A DNA stretch of 64,000 nucleotides from Promicromonospora sukumoe (GCF_014137995.1 NZ_JACGWV010000003.1:310001-374000); one strand, 5' to 3'; counted from the first letter of the stretch, positions 21,648 through 29,779 are shown. Notes: a model not told the origin generated them from the letters alone. Translations and numbers: made by a program.

Positions 21648-22775
21648 ATGAGCCACGAAGGAAACCGCACGGACCACGACCTCGCGAACCGGGCGACGGA
21701 CCGGTCGCGGCGGGCGCGGCGCGGACGGACGGCGCGGCTGGCCGGCGTCGGCGGCGGCGCGGTCGTCGCGGCCGGAGCGCTCGTCCTGGGGGCCACGCAG
21801 CTCGCGACGCCGGGCCTGGCCTCGCCGCTGCCCACCTACGAGCCGGTGGCGATGGACGTCACGCAGCAGGACGTCGCGCTGCGCGACGTCCCGCAGCCGG
21901 ACCTGCTGGCGGGGACCCCGCTGCGGTGCGGCGCGAACGTCGCCGACCTGAGCTTCTCCGACGACGTCGTGCTGGCGGCCACCGGGGACCTGACCACGGA
22001 CTCGGTGTACTACGAGGAGGAGTGGTCGAGCTACGACTCGTTGGCGCTGCGGGCGGCCGACGCCGCCGGGGACGACGTCTCGGAGAACGACCTCAACTCG
22101 CCCACGTTCGTCTGGGTGGCGCAGGACGGGACGGTCGTCGACCTGGGCGGCTGGGAGGAGTACCCGATGTACCTGGCGCACGAGGACGGCGTCCCGACGG
22201 CGCAGGAGGACCGCACGTCGAGCTGCGCCGAGGGCGCGGAGCAGTGGCTCGCCGACGGCGAGTACACGGTCTACCCGATGACCGTCGAGTACTCGACGGA
22301 CACCCTGGTGGCGGGCGAGCCGCGGCCGGCGACCGTCGTGGACGGCGAGCCGCAGTGGGCCAAGGGCGGCCAGGAGGCACCGGTGCCGTTCGAGCTGCCG
22401 GGCGACCCCGACCAGACGCTGCTGCCGGACCGCGGGTTCGGCAGCGTGGTGGTCGACCGCACCGGGACGTGGGAGCGCCACGACACCTACCGCGCCGTCT
22501 GGCCGGAGCAGGACCTCACCGAGGGTGAGGGCTACGTGGTCCAGGCGCGCTGCACCTCGGCCGACCCGGACGACAGCATCACCTACGAGCTGTCCGGCGC
22601 GTGGGGCGACGTCACCGGCGAGATCGCGTGCGACGGGCACGACCGTACCGACGGCACCTGGGGCTACCAGGCCCCGGACGTCCCGGGCGAGCCGGTAGGC
22701 ATCAAGCTGACCGACGTGCCGGACGGCGTCGCGCTGGCGTACGCGCGTCTGGTCCCCGCCTCCGTGGCGAGCTGA
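21648..22775 (+). CDS. Orphan single-span membrane protein related to the sigma-linked sensors (A-B)
   Basis: 375 residues with GGGGAG at the ribosome-site position. Short basic cytoplasmic N-terminus (RSRRARRGRTAR), transmembrane helix at ~31-52, then a diverged A domain (TPLRCGANVADLSFSDDVVL, FVWVAQDGTVVDLGGWEEYP, CAEGAEQWLADGEYTVYPM) and a B domain (GSVVVDRTGTWERHD, VQARCTSADPDDSITYEL, IACDGHDRTDGTWGYQ, VGIKLTDVPDGVALAYARL). It has no adjacent sigma gene in front; the next sigma gene starts 276 bp downstream. The reading frame is intact and the architecture complete apart from domain C, so it looks like a working orphan and not a fragment. It may share a sigma factor with a neighbouring locus. 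Confidence 0.75.
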   Translation: MSHEGNRTDHDLANRATDRSRRARRGRTARLAGVGGGAVVAAGALVLGATQLATPGLASPLPTYEPVAMDVTQQDVALRDVPQPDLLAGTPLRCGANVADLSFSDDVVLAATGDLTTDSVYYEEEWSSYDSLALRAADAAGDDVSENDLNSPTFVWVAQDGTVVDLGGWEEYPMYLAHEDGVPTAQEDRTSSCAEGAEQWLADGEYTVYPMTVEYSTDTLVAGEPRPATVVDGEPQWAKGGQEAPVPFELPGDPDQTLLPDRGFGSVVVDRTGTWERHDTYRAVWPEQDLTEGEGYVVQARCTSADPDDSITYELSGAWGDVTGEIACDGHDRTDGTWGYQAPDVPGEPVGIKLTDVPDGVALAYARLVPASVAS

Positions 22776-22832
22776 CCCGACCGGACCACACCGCTGGTCG
22801 ACCCGGCCCCCGCCGGTCGACCCCACCCCGCA

Positions 22833-22966
22833 GGTCGAGCCTGTCGAGACCCCTGGTCCCGGCAGGCTCGACCCGTGTCCGGGCTCGGCAGGGTCTCGAC
22901 AAGCTCGACCACCGGGCCCTGCCCGCGCTGGTGGAGCTGCCCCCGCTGGTCGAGCTTGTCGAGACC
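22833..22966. repeat. Cluster of three 19-bp inverted-repeat units
   Basis: GGTCGAGCCTGTCGAGACC at 22833-22851, its reverse-oriented variant GGTCTCGACAAGCTCGACC at 22892-22910, and GGTCGAGCTTGTCGAGACC at 22948-22966, plus shorter fragments between them. The opposed units could fold into larger hairpins. The cluster fills most of the gap between the orphan sensor gene and the fifth sigma gene. Confidence 0.88.
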
Positions 22967-22994
22967 CGTACGAGAATCGGTTCCCGAACCCGCA

Positions 22995-23021
22995 CAACCT
23001 CCTGGCGGCCTGGTTCGTCGA
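22995..23021 (+). promoter_or_regulatory. Candidate ECF-type promoter of the fifth sigma operon
   Basis: CAACCT, 15-bp spacer, CGTCGA, 31 bp before the ATG. Same AAC-N17-CGT arrangement as the first and third sigma loci. Confidence 0.5.
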
Positions 23022-23051
23022 CACGGTCAGGACGGCAGGAAGGAGCCGGCA

Positions 23052-23666
23052 ATGGGCTGGCACGAAGACCTGGAGAGGCTCGCCACCGAACGTGGCGGCG
23101 CGCTCGTCGGGTACGCGTACACGCTGTGCGGCGACGTGCGGCAGGCCGAGGACCTGGTGCAGGAGGCGCTGGTCAGGTACTGCTCGCGCCTGGTCCGGCC
23201 GGGCGGGTCGGGGCCGGGCGGGCGGCGCGGCCGCGCGACGTCGGGCATGCGCACGGTGCCCCTCGACGGGGCCGGCACAGGGAACGGGACCGGGGACCTG
23301 GACAGCGGCCGGAGCGCCCGCCACCCCGAGGCGTACGTGCGCCGCACGGTGCTGAACCTGTACCTGGACGGCTGGCGGCGCAGCAAGAAGTGGGCCGACA
23401 TCGCCCCGCGGGTTGCCGTGGAGGACGTCCGGTTCCCCGACTCGGGCGTCACGGCCCGGGCCGACGTCGTGCACGCGCTGACCCGGCTCCCGCCGAGGCA
23501 GCGCGCGTGCGTGGTGCTGCGGTACTTCGAGGACCAGACGATCGCGCAGGTCGCCGACTCGATGGGGACCGCGCCGGGCACGGTCAAGCGCTATCTGCAC
23601 GACGCCCTGCGCACGCTGCGCGACGTGCTCGAACCAGTGGACGCGACGACGGAAGGGAAGCGGTGA
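23052..23666 (+). CDS. SigE-family ECF sigma factor (fifth locus)
   Basis: 204 residues, GGAAGGAG before the ATG. Region 2 AEDLVQEALVRYCSRLVRP and TVLNLYLDGWRRSKK, region 4 LPPRQRACVVLRYFEDQTIAQVADSMGTAPGTVKRYL. A longer Gly/Arg/Ser-rich loop than in the paralogues (about residues 53-90) separates the region 2 helices. The stop overlaps the start of the membrane-protein gene by one base, so the pair forms an operon. It is one of three stand-alone sigma factors in the array. Confidence 0.9.
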   Translation: MGWHEDLERLATERGGALVGYAYTLCGDVRQAEDLVQEALVRYCSRLVRPGGSGPGGRRGRATSGMRTVPLDGAGTGNGTGDLDSGRSARHPEAYVRRTVLNLYLDGWRRSKKWADIAPRVAVEDVRFPDSGVTARADVVHALTRLPPRQRACVVLRYFEDQTIAQVADSMGTAPGTVKRYLHDALRTLRDVLEPVDATTEGKR

Positions 23667-25366
23667 TGAACCAGCACGACGGCAGGGACCAGAACCACGG
23701 CTGGGTGGACCCCGAGGGCACGGACCTCCTGGCGCAGACCCTCGGCGCGATGGCGGGCGGCGTCGACCCGGCGTCGCCCACCGGCCCGGCCGCGGCGACG
23801 TCGGCCATGGGTCGGCGGGTGCGGAGGCGCCGGGGCGCGAAGCTGGGCGGGCTCGGCGGGGGCGCGCTGGCGCTCGCGGCGGCGGTGGCGCTCGGCGCCG
23901 GCCAGCTCGCGCCGCCGGACCAGGCCGAGGTGTTGCCCGGTTCCCCGGCACCCGCGCCGGCGTTCCAGGTCCAGGACGGCTACCAGCCGCCCTGGCTGGA
24001 GTGGAGCGACCTGACGTGCGGCATGCCGGTGGACGACCTGACGTCCACGGCGCAGGGCTGGTCCGTGGCCCCGGCCGGTGACATCTACGCCCGGACGACG
24101 GATCTCGGCGGCGGACCGTCGACGTCCTGGGGCATGGCGGCCACGGTCGAGGAGGGCGACGGGTCCCTGGACGTGGCCCCGGTGCTCGTGTGGAGCCAGG
24201 ACGGTGTGGTGGTCGACCTGGGGCCGGACGTTTTCGACGCGCCGGGCGCGCAGTCCGGGCCGCTGCTCGGCGGCAGCGACGGGGACGTCGCCGCCGCCGG
24301 AGGACCGGCATCGACCTGTGTGCCGGCCGAGCCCGGGTCGCGGGACACCTTCGGGACACCCCTGCCCGACGGCGACTACGAGGTGCGGGCGGTGGCCTTC
24401 CCGGAGGCCGGTCCGGGCGAGCGGGCGACGGCGGTGAGCGAGCCGGTGCCGGTCCGCCTCGACGCCGACGGCGCGCACGGCCCGGGCGCAGCACGGGACG
24501 ACGAGCCGCTCTTCGGGTTCCCGGTACCGGTCCAGGGCCATGTCTCGCTGTTGACGCTGGACCGCACCACGGACCTGGTCACCGCCGAGATGACGCAGCT
24601 GGAGCCCCTGTCGGACGTGCCGATGGCGGTGTTCGCCCAGTGCGTGGGCGGGGACCCGGAGGTCGGGCCGCAGATCGAGCTGGTGCTGCCCTCCACAGGG
24701 GAGGTGGTCGGGGGCATGGGCGTCTCCTGCGACGGGGAGGAGGCAGGGACCGAGGTCGGGGTCCTGCCCGGCGCCGAGGGCGGAGAGGTCGTCGACATCC
24801 GCCTGAAGGACGTGCCCGACGGAGTCTCCCGGCTCTGGGTGTCCCTCGACTCGGCGGGGCCACCGCTGAGCCGGAGCGGCGGTCCCGAGTGCTCGGCGAC
24901 CGGGTTCGAGCCGAAGTTCGACCTGGACGGCTTCCCGACGGGGGACGTCGCGACGGCCGCCGCGAACATCGTGCTGGCTGCCATGGACTGCGACTCCGAG
25001 GCGCTGATCGCGTTGGCGGAGGACTCGGGGACGGAGCTCATGCCCGGCAGCGGGACCCCGGAGCAGGTCTTCGCCCTGCCCGAGCCCGGCACCGACCACT
25101 ACCTGATGATCGCCGCCCTGTTGTCCGACACCCGCGGCGAGATCGTCGGCGACGTGGCAGGCGACGTCACGGGCGACGAGACGGTCGTCTGGCCCCGGGT
25201 CGCGACCGAGGAGTTCCGCGACTCGGAGGAGGCCTGGGACGAGGTGGTGGCCGCGGGCCTGCTCACGGCCGAGGAGGCCGAGGCCCAGCGGGCGCACGGC
25301 TACCAGGGGCCACGGATCGCCATCGGCACGGACATGACCTGGCAGTCCTACACCGCGGGCGAGTAG
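23666..25366 (+). CDS. Single-span membrane protein with A-B-C extracytoplasmic domains, sigma partner
   Basis: 566 residues and the closest relative of the third-locus sensor. Cytoplasmic part of ~55 residues, RRRRGAK, transmembrane helix at ~59-80, then domain A (GYQPPWLEWSDLTCGMPVDDL, VWSQDGVVVDLGPDVFD, LPDGDYEVRAVAFP), domain B (LTLDRTTDLVTAEMTQL, CVGGDPEVGPQIELVLPST, SCDGEEAG, DIRLKDVPDGVSRLW), domain C (VFALPEPGTDHYLMIAALL, VVWPRVATEEFRDSEEAWDE). The near-identity of WPRVATEEFRDS in both proteins shows recent duplication or strong constraint on domain C. No enzymatic motif or zinc anti-sigma site was recognised. A 44-bp palindrome follows 10 bp after the stop. Confidence 0.8.
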   Translation: MNQHDGRDQNHGWVDPEGTDLLAQTLGAMAGGVDPASPTGPAAATSAMGRRVRRRRGAKLGGLGGGALALAAAVALGAGQLAPPDQAEVLPGSPAPAPAFQVQDGYQPPWLEWSDLTCGMPVDDLTSTAQGWSVAPAGDIYARTTDLGGGPSTSWGMAATVEEGDGSLDVAPVLVWSQDGVVVDLGPDVFDAPGAQSGPLLGGSDGDVAAAGGPASTCVPAEPGSRDTFGTPLPDGDYEVRAVAFPEAGPGERATAVSEPVPVRLDADGAHGPGAARDDEPLFGFPVPVQGHVSLLTLDRTTDLVTAEMTQLEPLSDVPMAVFAQCVGGDPEVGPQIELVLPSTGEVVGGMGVSCDGEEAGTEVGVLPGAEGGEVVDIRLKDVPDGVSRLWVSLDSAGPPLSRSGGPECSATGFEPKFDLDGFPTGDVATAAANIVLAAMDCDSEALIALAEDSGTELMPGSGTPEQVFALPEPGTDHYLMIAALLSDTRGEIVGDVAGDVTGDETVVWPRVATEEFRDSEEAWDEVVAAGLLTAEEAEAQRAHGYQGPRIAIGTDMTWQSYTAGE

Positions 25367-25376
25367 CCCAGCGGAC

Positions 25377-25420
25377 GTGTCAGACGCTCAGGTCCCTCGG
25401 GGGACCTGAGCGTCTGACAC
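25377..25420. repeat. 44-bp palindromic element, copy 6 (after the fifth sigma operon)
   Basis: Perfect 18-bp arms GTGTCAGACGCTCAGGTC / GACCTGAGCGTCTGACAC with loop CCTCGGGG; starts 10 bp after the stop codon and is placed like a terminator, 40 bp before the next gene. Confidence 0.92.
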
Positions 25421-25447
25421 GTAGGTCGGGGGACGGGCGGCGGCGGA

Positions 25448-25453
25448 GATAAT
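25448..25453 (+). promoter_or_regulatory. -10 box of a likely leaderless gene
   Basis: GATAAT followed by six bases and the ATG of the aminopeptidase gene, so transcription should start at the start codon itself. No ribosome-binding site is present. Confidence 0.55.
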
Positions 25454-25459
25454 GGCCGG

Positions 25460-26890
25460 ATGACGGACCAGAACCTCACCACCGCCCAGTCCGGAGCAGC
25501 ACAGTCCGGATCAGCCGAGTCCGGATCAGCCGAGATCGCACCCGTCCAGCCCGCCGTCGTCCCGCAGGAGGCTCGCGCCCACGCCGAGGACCTGGGCGCG
25601 TTCGTCGCGGCGTCGCCGTCGTCGTACCACGCGGCCGCGGAGGTGGCCCGGCGCGCGCAGGCGGCCGGCTTCACGCTCCTCGCCGAGGACGCCGCCTGGG
25701 GCGTGACCCGCGGTGGGCGCTACGTCGTCGTCCGCGACGGCTCGGTCATCGCCTTCACCGTGCCCGACGCCGCCGGCCCCACCACCCCCTTCACCATCGT
25801 GGGCGCCCACACCGACTCCACCGGCTTCAAGCTCAAGCCGAAGCCGACCACGCGCGGCGCGGGCGGCTGGTGGCAGGTCGGGGTCGAGGTGTACGGCGGG
25901 CCGCTGCTCAACTCCTGGCTCGACCGCGAGCTGGAGCTGGCCGGCCGCATCGTCACGCACGACGGCACCGAGCACCTGGTCCGCACCGGGCCGATGCTGC
26001 GCATCCCGCAGCTCGCCATCCACCTGGACCGCGGCGTGAACGACAACGGCCTCGCCCTGGACAAGCAGCGGCACACCCAGCCCGTCTGGGGCCTCGGCGA
26101 CGCGCAGAGCGCCGACGTGCTGGCGGCGCTCGCCGCGGACGCCGGCGTGGACCCCGCCGAGATCGGCGGGTACGACGTGGTGCTCGCGGAGACGCAGCCG
26201 GCCCGGGCGTTCGGCGCCGGCCAGGCCCTCTTCGCGTCCGCGCGACTCGACAACCTGCTCTCCACGCACGCGGGCCTGACGGCGCTGCTCGGCCGCGCCG
26301 CCACGGGGGTTGAGCCTGTCGAAACCGGGGTCTCGACAAGCTCGACCAGCGAGAGCTCGACCGGCATCGAGATGTTCGCCGCCTTCGACCACGAGGAGAT
26401 CGGCAGCGCCTCCCGCTCCGGCGCCGCGGGCCCGTTCCTGGAGGAGGTGCTGGTCCGCATCTCGACGGCCCTGGGCGCGACGGCGGAGGAGCGGTCCCGC
26501 GCGTTCGCGGCGTCGCTGCACGTGTCGTCCGACGTCGGGCACGCGGTGCACCCGAACTACCCGGAGCGGCACGACCCGGCCAACCACCCGGTCGCGGGCG
26601 GCGGCCCGATCCTGAAGATCAACGCGAACCAGCGCTACGCCACGGACGCCCACGGGGCGGCCGCCTGGAACGCGGCGTGCCGGGACGCGGGGGTGCCCAC
26701 GCAGGAGTTCGTCTCCAGCAACGTGGTCCCGTGCGGATCGACGATCGGACCGATCTCGGCGACGCGTCTGGGCATTCGCACTGTCGACGTCGGAGTGCCA
26801 ATTTTGTCGATGCACTCGGCCCGTGAGCTCACCGCGGTGGTCGATCCCTGGTACCTCTCGCGCGCGATGAGCGCCGTCCTGCGGGGGTGA
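25460..26890 (+). CDS. M18 family aminopeptidase
   Basis: 476-residue zinc aminopeptidase releasing N-terminal, typically acidic, residues from peptides in the cytoplasm. Metal and active-site segments are clear: IVGAHTDSTGFKLKPKP, HLDRGVNDNGLALDKQ, FDHEEIGSASRSGAAGPFLEE, HPNYPERHDPANHP, SNVVPCGSTIGPISATRLG and SMHSARE. Two insertions are foreign to the family: three copies of a Ser-Gly-Ala repeat near residues 10-25, and VEPVETGVSTSSTSESSTG near 284-302, encoded by a head-to-head pair of the 19-bp repeat in a surface position just before the FDHEE motif. The gene is probably leaderless, with a GATAAT box six bases before ATG. Confidence 0.93.
   Translation: MTDQNLTTAQSGAAQSGSAESGSAEIAPVQPAVVPQEARAHAEDLGAFVAASPSSYHAAAEVARRAQAAGFTLLAEDAAWGVTRGGRYVVVRDGSVIAFTVPDAAGPTTPFTIVGAHTDSTGFKLKPKPTTRGAGGWWQVGVEVYGGPLLNSWLDRELELAGRIVTHDGTEHLVRTGPMLRIPQLAIHLDRGVNDNGLALDKQRHTQPVWGLGDAQSADVLAALAADAGVDPAEIGGYDVVLAETQPARAFGAGQALFASARLDNLLSTHAGLTALLGRAATGVEPVETGVSTSSTSESSTGIEMFAAFDHEEIGSASRSGAAGPFLEEVLVRISTALGATAEERSRAFAASLHVSSDVGHAVHPNYPERHDPANHPVAGGGPILKINANQRYATDAHGAAAWNAACRDAGVPTQEFVSSNVVPCGSTIGPISATRLGIRTVDVGVPILSMHSARELTAVVDPWYLSRAMSAVLRG
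26308..26347. repeat. Pair of opposed 19-bp repeat units inside the aminopeptidase gene
   Basis: GGTTGAGCCTGTCGAAACC (26308-26326) and GGTCTCGACAAGCTCGACC (26329-26347) form a near-perfect inverted pair of the same family as the cluster at 22833. They are read in frame as part of a hydrophilic insert. Confidence 0.85.
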
Positions 26891-27004
26891 AAAGCCGAAT
26901 CGTCCCGGAACAGGGCGAGAAGCGCGGTTGATCGGAGCGACCTGCGCTTTTGCATGTTTCCGTTGGTTCTGTCCGGGTATACATTTGACGCAATGCGGAC
27001 ATGA

Positions 27005-27022
27005 CTTGGACGATTGTCCAAG
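27005..27022. promoter_or_regulatory. Small inverted repeat upstream of the HTH/TPR regulator
   Basis: CTTGGAC-GATT-GTCCAAG, perfect 7-bp arms, ~110 bp before the regulator gene in a noticeably A+T-richer 240-bp gap. It could be an operator for that regulator; nothing else supports this. Confidence 0.3.
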
Positions 27023-27130
27023 AAAGAATCAGCCTGACCTGCGAAAACGTCTGATCCTCACCCTCGGTCGGTCTGGAGAAAAATACCTAGTACCGTCCGG
27101 ATGCATGGACCTCGTGGGGGTGATACCACT

Positions 27131-28813
27131 GTGGTCATCCAGAGCCGTGAACTCGGCAAAAGAGAAATGCCGGACCATCAGGAGCCCCCTGTGCCTCGTG
27201 CAACCGTACGCACCTGTGCTCGATGCGGCTGTGTCCTCAGCCGCTACAACTCCGAAGCGCGTTGCGCCGCCTGCCGGCGCACCGAGTCAGTCCCCGTGGT
27301 GTCGCTGCCCAGCGTCCCGTCGCGGGTCTGGCAGGACGATGCCGTCCGCTCGGCGCTGGCCGACTGGGACTTCGGTCAGGTCAGCCGCATGGTGCGGCAG
27401 CTCGTCCCGCTCCGGCAGGAGGACGTGGCAGCCCTGACCGGGCTCAGCCAGTCCTACCTGTCGATGCTGGAGTGCGGCGACCGCCGCCTCACCGACGTCT
27501 CGCGCGTCGTCCAGTTCCTCACGGGGCTGGGCACGCCGCCGGACCTGGTGCGACTCCCGCTGCCGGGCATCAGCCCGCTGCCCGACGCCGCCGAGCCCGC
27601 CCGGACCACGACGTCCGGCCAGGTCAGCAGCGCGCCGGTGCAGGTGACGCCGACGGCGCCCGACCCCACGCTGCCGTGGACCGCGGACCGCATGCTCACC
27701 GCGCTCCGCCTGGCGCACGTCGCCGACAGCACGGCGGACTGGCTGCCCTCGGACGCGAACGGCCCCGTGTCGGCCACGGCGATGGCCGACGCCGCCGGGA
27801 CGGACACCCCGCGCCCGGCGTCGGGCATCGCGCTGAACTCGATGATCCAGCGCTGGGACGCCGAGCAGGCCGAGCCGCTGCGCCGGGCCACGGTCGGCAC
27901 GAGGGTGTCGCTCGAGCTCTGCGGGCACCTGCAGGGCACGCTGGACGAGCTGCGGGTCATGGACAAGGGCTCGGGCAGCGGGGCGGTGGCCGACCTGGCC
28001 CGCGCCCACCTCGCCCTGGTGGTCCGCATCCTGGAGCGCAGCACCTACGACGAGGTCACGGGCCGGCTGCTCGCCGCCGTCGCCGCGGACACCGCCACGC
28101 AGGCCGGCTGGTTCGCATTCGACGCGGGTCGGACGGACTCGGCACGCGCCTACATGCTCGCCGGGCTGCGCGCCGCGCACGCGGCGGCCGACGACCGGCT
28201 CGGCGCGGGCGCGCTGTCCTACCTCGCCATCCACGGCTACTCCAGCGGCGACCCGCGCGACGCGGTCCGCGCCGCGGAGGCGGGCCGACGTCGGATCGCC
28301 CGCCTGGACGCGCCGCACCTCTCCGCGACGCTCCTGACCCGGCAGGCCCGCGGCCACGCGGCCGCCGGCGAGGGCGAGGCCGCGCGCCGCGCCCTCGGGG
28401 AAGCCTCGGAGCTGTGTGCCCGCGGCCGCGGCGAGGACGACCCGCACTGGCTGTACTGGATGAACGAGGGCGAGATCCACGGGCAGTCCGGTTCGGCGCA
28501 CCTGGCGCTCGGCAACACGGCGCGCGCGGTCGAGAGCTTCGGGCACGCGATCCGCGCCGAGCGCGCGGGCGAGCGCCGCACGCACGGGCTGTTCCTCAGC
28601 CGGGCCGCCCAGGCGCACGCCCGGGCGGGCGACCTCGACGCGGCCTGCGCCACGGGCGAGGAGGCGGTGAGCATCGCGGAGACCGTGCAGTCGGCGCGGC
28701 TGCGCGACCACCTGCGGGACCTGTCCGCCGACCTCCGGCGCGGCGGCTCGACGCGGCGCTCCGGCGTAGGAGCGCGAGTCCTGACGGAACGGATCGCGGC
28801 ACTGTCGTCGTGA
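27131..28813 (+). CDS. XRE-type helix-turn-helix regulator with TPR-like C-terminal part
   Basis: 560 residues from a GTG preceded by GGGGGTGAT. A CARCGC...CAACRR zinc-ribbon-like pair near the N-terminus is followed by an HTH (LRQEDVAALTGLSQSYLSMLECGDRRL, ~residues 90-120), then a long helical region from ~300 whose repeated helices (AGWFAFDAGRTDSARAYMLAG, YLAIHGYSSGDPRDAVRAAE, HLALGNTARAVESFGHAIRAE, AAQAHARAGDLDAACATGEEA) look like tetratricopeptide repeats. Such proteins are common in actinobacteria, often sensing a peptide or small ligand. Alternative starts are ATG 27101 and ATG 27167. The next gene overlaps by 4 bp. The target genes are unknown. Confidence 0.8.
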   Translation: MVIQSRELGKREMPDHQEPPVPRATVRTCARCGCVLSRYNSEARCAACRRTESVPVVSLPSVPSRVWQDDAVRSALADWDFGQVSRMVRQLVPLRQEDVAALTGLSQSYLSMLECGDRRLTDVSRVVQFLTGLGTPPDLVRLPLPGISPLPDAAEPARTTTSGQVSSAPVQVTPTAPDPTLPWTADRMLTALRLAHVADSTADWLPSDANGPVSATAMADAAGTDTPRPASGIALNSMIQRWDAEQAEPLRRATVGTRVSLELCGHLQGTLDELRVMDKGSGSGAVADLARAHLALVVRILERSTYDEVTGRLLAAVAADTATQAGWFAFDAGRTDSARAYMLAGLRAAHAAADDRLGAGALSYLAIHGYSSGDPRDAVRAAEAGRRRIARLDAPHLSATLLTRQARGHAAAGEGEAARRALGEASELCARGRGEDDPHWLYWMNEGEIHGQSGSAHLALGNTARAVESFGHAIRAERAGERRTHGLFLSRAAQAHARAGDLDAACATGEEAVSIAETVQSARLRDHLRDLSADLRRGGSTRRSGVGARVLTERIAALSS

Positions 28814-29568
28814 CCACCGCGGTCACCTCGGGTGGCGAGGTCCGCGCCGGTGAGGCCAGGGCACTGGTGCTCTGGGACATCGACCGGACGCTCGTCTACG
28901 TGGGAGAGGTGGACCGGACGGCATACCGGGAGGCGTTCGCCGAGGTCGTGGGACGACCGGCGGAACGCCTCCCGGCCAAGGGCACCGGCGTGACGATGCC
29001 CCTGGCGATCCGCGAGCTGCTCGCGGACAACGGCGTCCCCGCGCACGAGGCCGAGGCCCTGCTGCCGCGGATGCTGGAGGTGGTGCCGCTGCGCTTCGCG
29101 GCGCACACCGACGACGTGCGCCGCCTCGGGTACGTGCTCCCCGGGGCCATGGGCGCGCTCAAGGCGGTCGCGGCCGAGCCCGACCTCGTGGCCACGGTCG
29201 TGACGGGCAACCTCGAGGAGAACGCCCGGATCAAGCTCGGCGTCTTCGGCATCGACAAGTACGTCGACGCCGCGGCCGGCGCCTACTCGTCCGACGACGC
29301 GCACCGGCCCGCGCTCGTGGCCGTCGCCCAGCGCCGCGCGGGCGACCGGCACGCGGGCTCCTTCCACAAGGGCAACACCGTGATCGTCGGGGACTCGCTG
29401 GAGGACGTCCGCACCGGGCTCGAGGGCGGCGCGCGCGTGGTCGCGGTGGCCTCGGGGACCACGCCGGCGGACCGGCTGGCCGAGGCGGGGGCCGACGTCG
29501 TGCTGCCCGACCTGACGGACTCGGGCCGGCTGATCCAGGAGATCCGGGTGCTCACCGACACGGCGTGA
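28810..29568 (+). CDS. HAD-superfamily hydrolase
   Basis: 252 residues from a GTG overlapping the previous stop (GTGA). The four HAD motifs are visible: nucleophile motif LWDIDRTLVY, motif II Thr in VATVVTGNLEENARIKLGVFG, Lys in the HKGNTVIVGDSLEDVRTG region, and the motif IV acidic residues in GDSLEDV. The cap insert after motif I is of the phosphoglycolate-phosphatase (C1) type. The likely reaction is phosphoester hydrolysis of a small metabolite; the substrate cannot be assigned. Co-transcription with the upstream HTH/TPR regulator is implied by the overlap. Confidence 0.85.
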   Translation: MTTAVTSGGEVRAGEARALVLWDIDRTLVYVGEVDRTAYREAFAEVVGRPAERLPAKGTGVTMPLAIRELLADNGVPAHEAEALLPRMLEVVPLRFAAHTDDVRRLGYVLPGAMGALKAVAAEPDLVATVVTGNLEENARIKLGVFGIDKYVDAAAGAYSSDDAHRPALVAVAQRRAGDRHAGSFHKGNTVIVGDSLEDVRTGLEGGARVVAVASGTTPADRLAEAGADVVLPDLTDSGRLIQEIRVLTDTA

Positions 29569-29635
29569 GTGCCCCGCCGACGCGCCCCGATCCGGGGTGC
29601 GATCCAGGGTGCGGCGACCTTGATGTTCCGACATA

Positions 29636-29649
29636 GTGACTGGCGTCAC
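29636..29649. promoter_or_regulatory. Small inverted repeat in the hppA upstream region
   Basis: GTGAC-TGGC-GTCAC, perfect 5-bp arms, followed after 7 bp by GTAGACT, which could be a -10 box. The 210-bp gap before hppA holds no gene; this is the only palindrome seen in it. Confidence 0.3.
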
Positions 29650-29779
29650 ATGTGGGTAGACTCTGGTCTCTTCCCGCCATCGACGTTGCTGGCGGGTCGC
29701 ATCCGCCTTGCACGGGTCAAGCCTGTGCCGGGCAATTCGTATCTGGGGGAACAGCCCCGGAGCTCGTCGAGGAGGACGA

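Noticed and set aside
21648..22775. Orphan sensor gene as a pseudogene remnant
   Set aside because: The frame is intact from a good ribosome site to a proper stop, with membrane helix and both outer domains preserved.
16623..25366. Membrane proteins of the array as classical zinc anti-sigma factors
   Set aside because: No HxxxCxxC motif or ASD-like helical bundle is visible in the short cytoplasmic tails; the term anti-sigma factor would overstate the evidence.
26891..27130. Riboswitch in the leader of the HTH/TPR regulator
   Set aside because: The gap is A+T-richer and has one small inverted repeat but no recognisable conserved riboswitch core.
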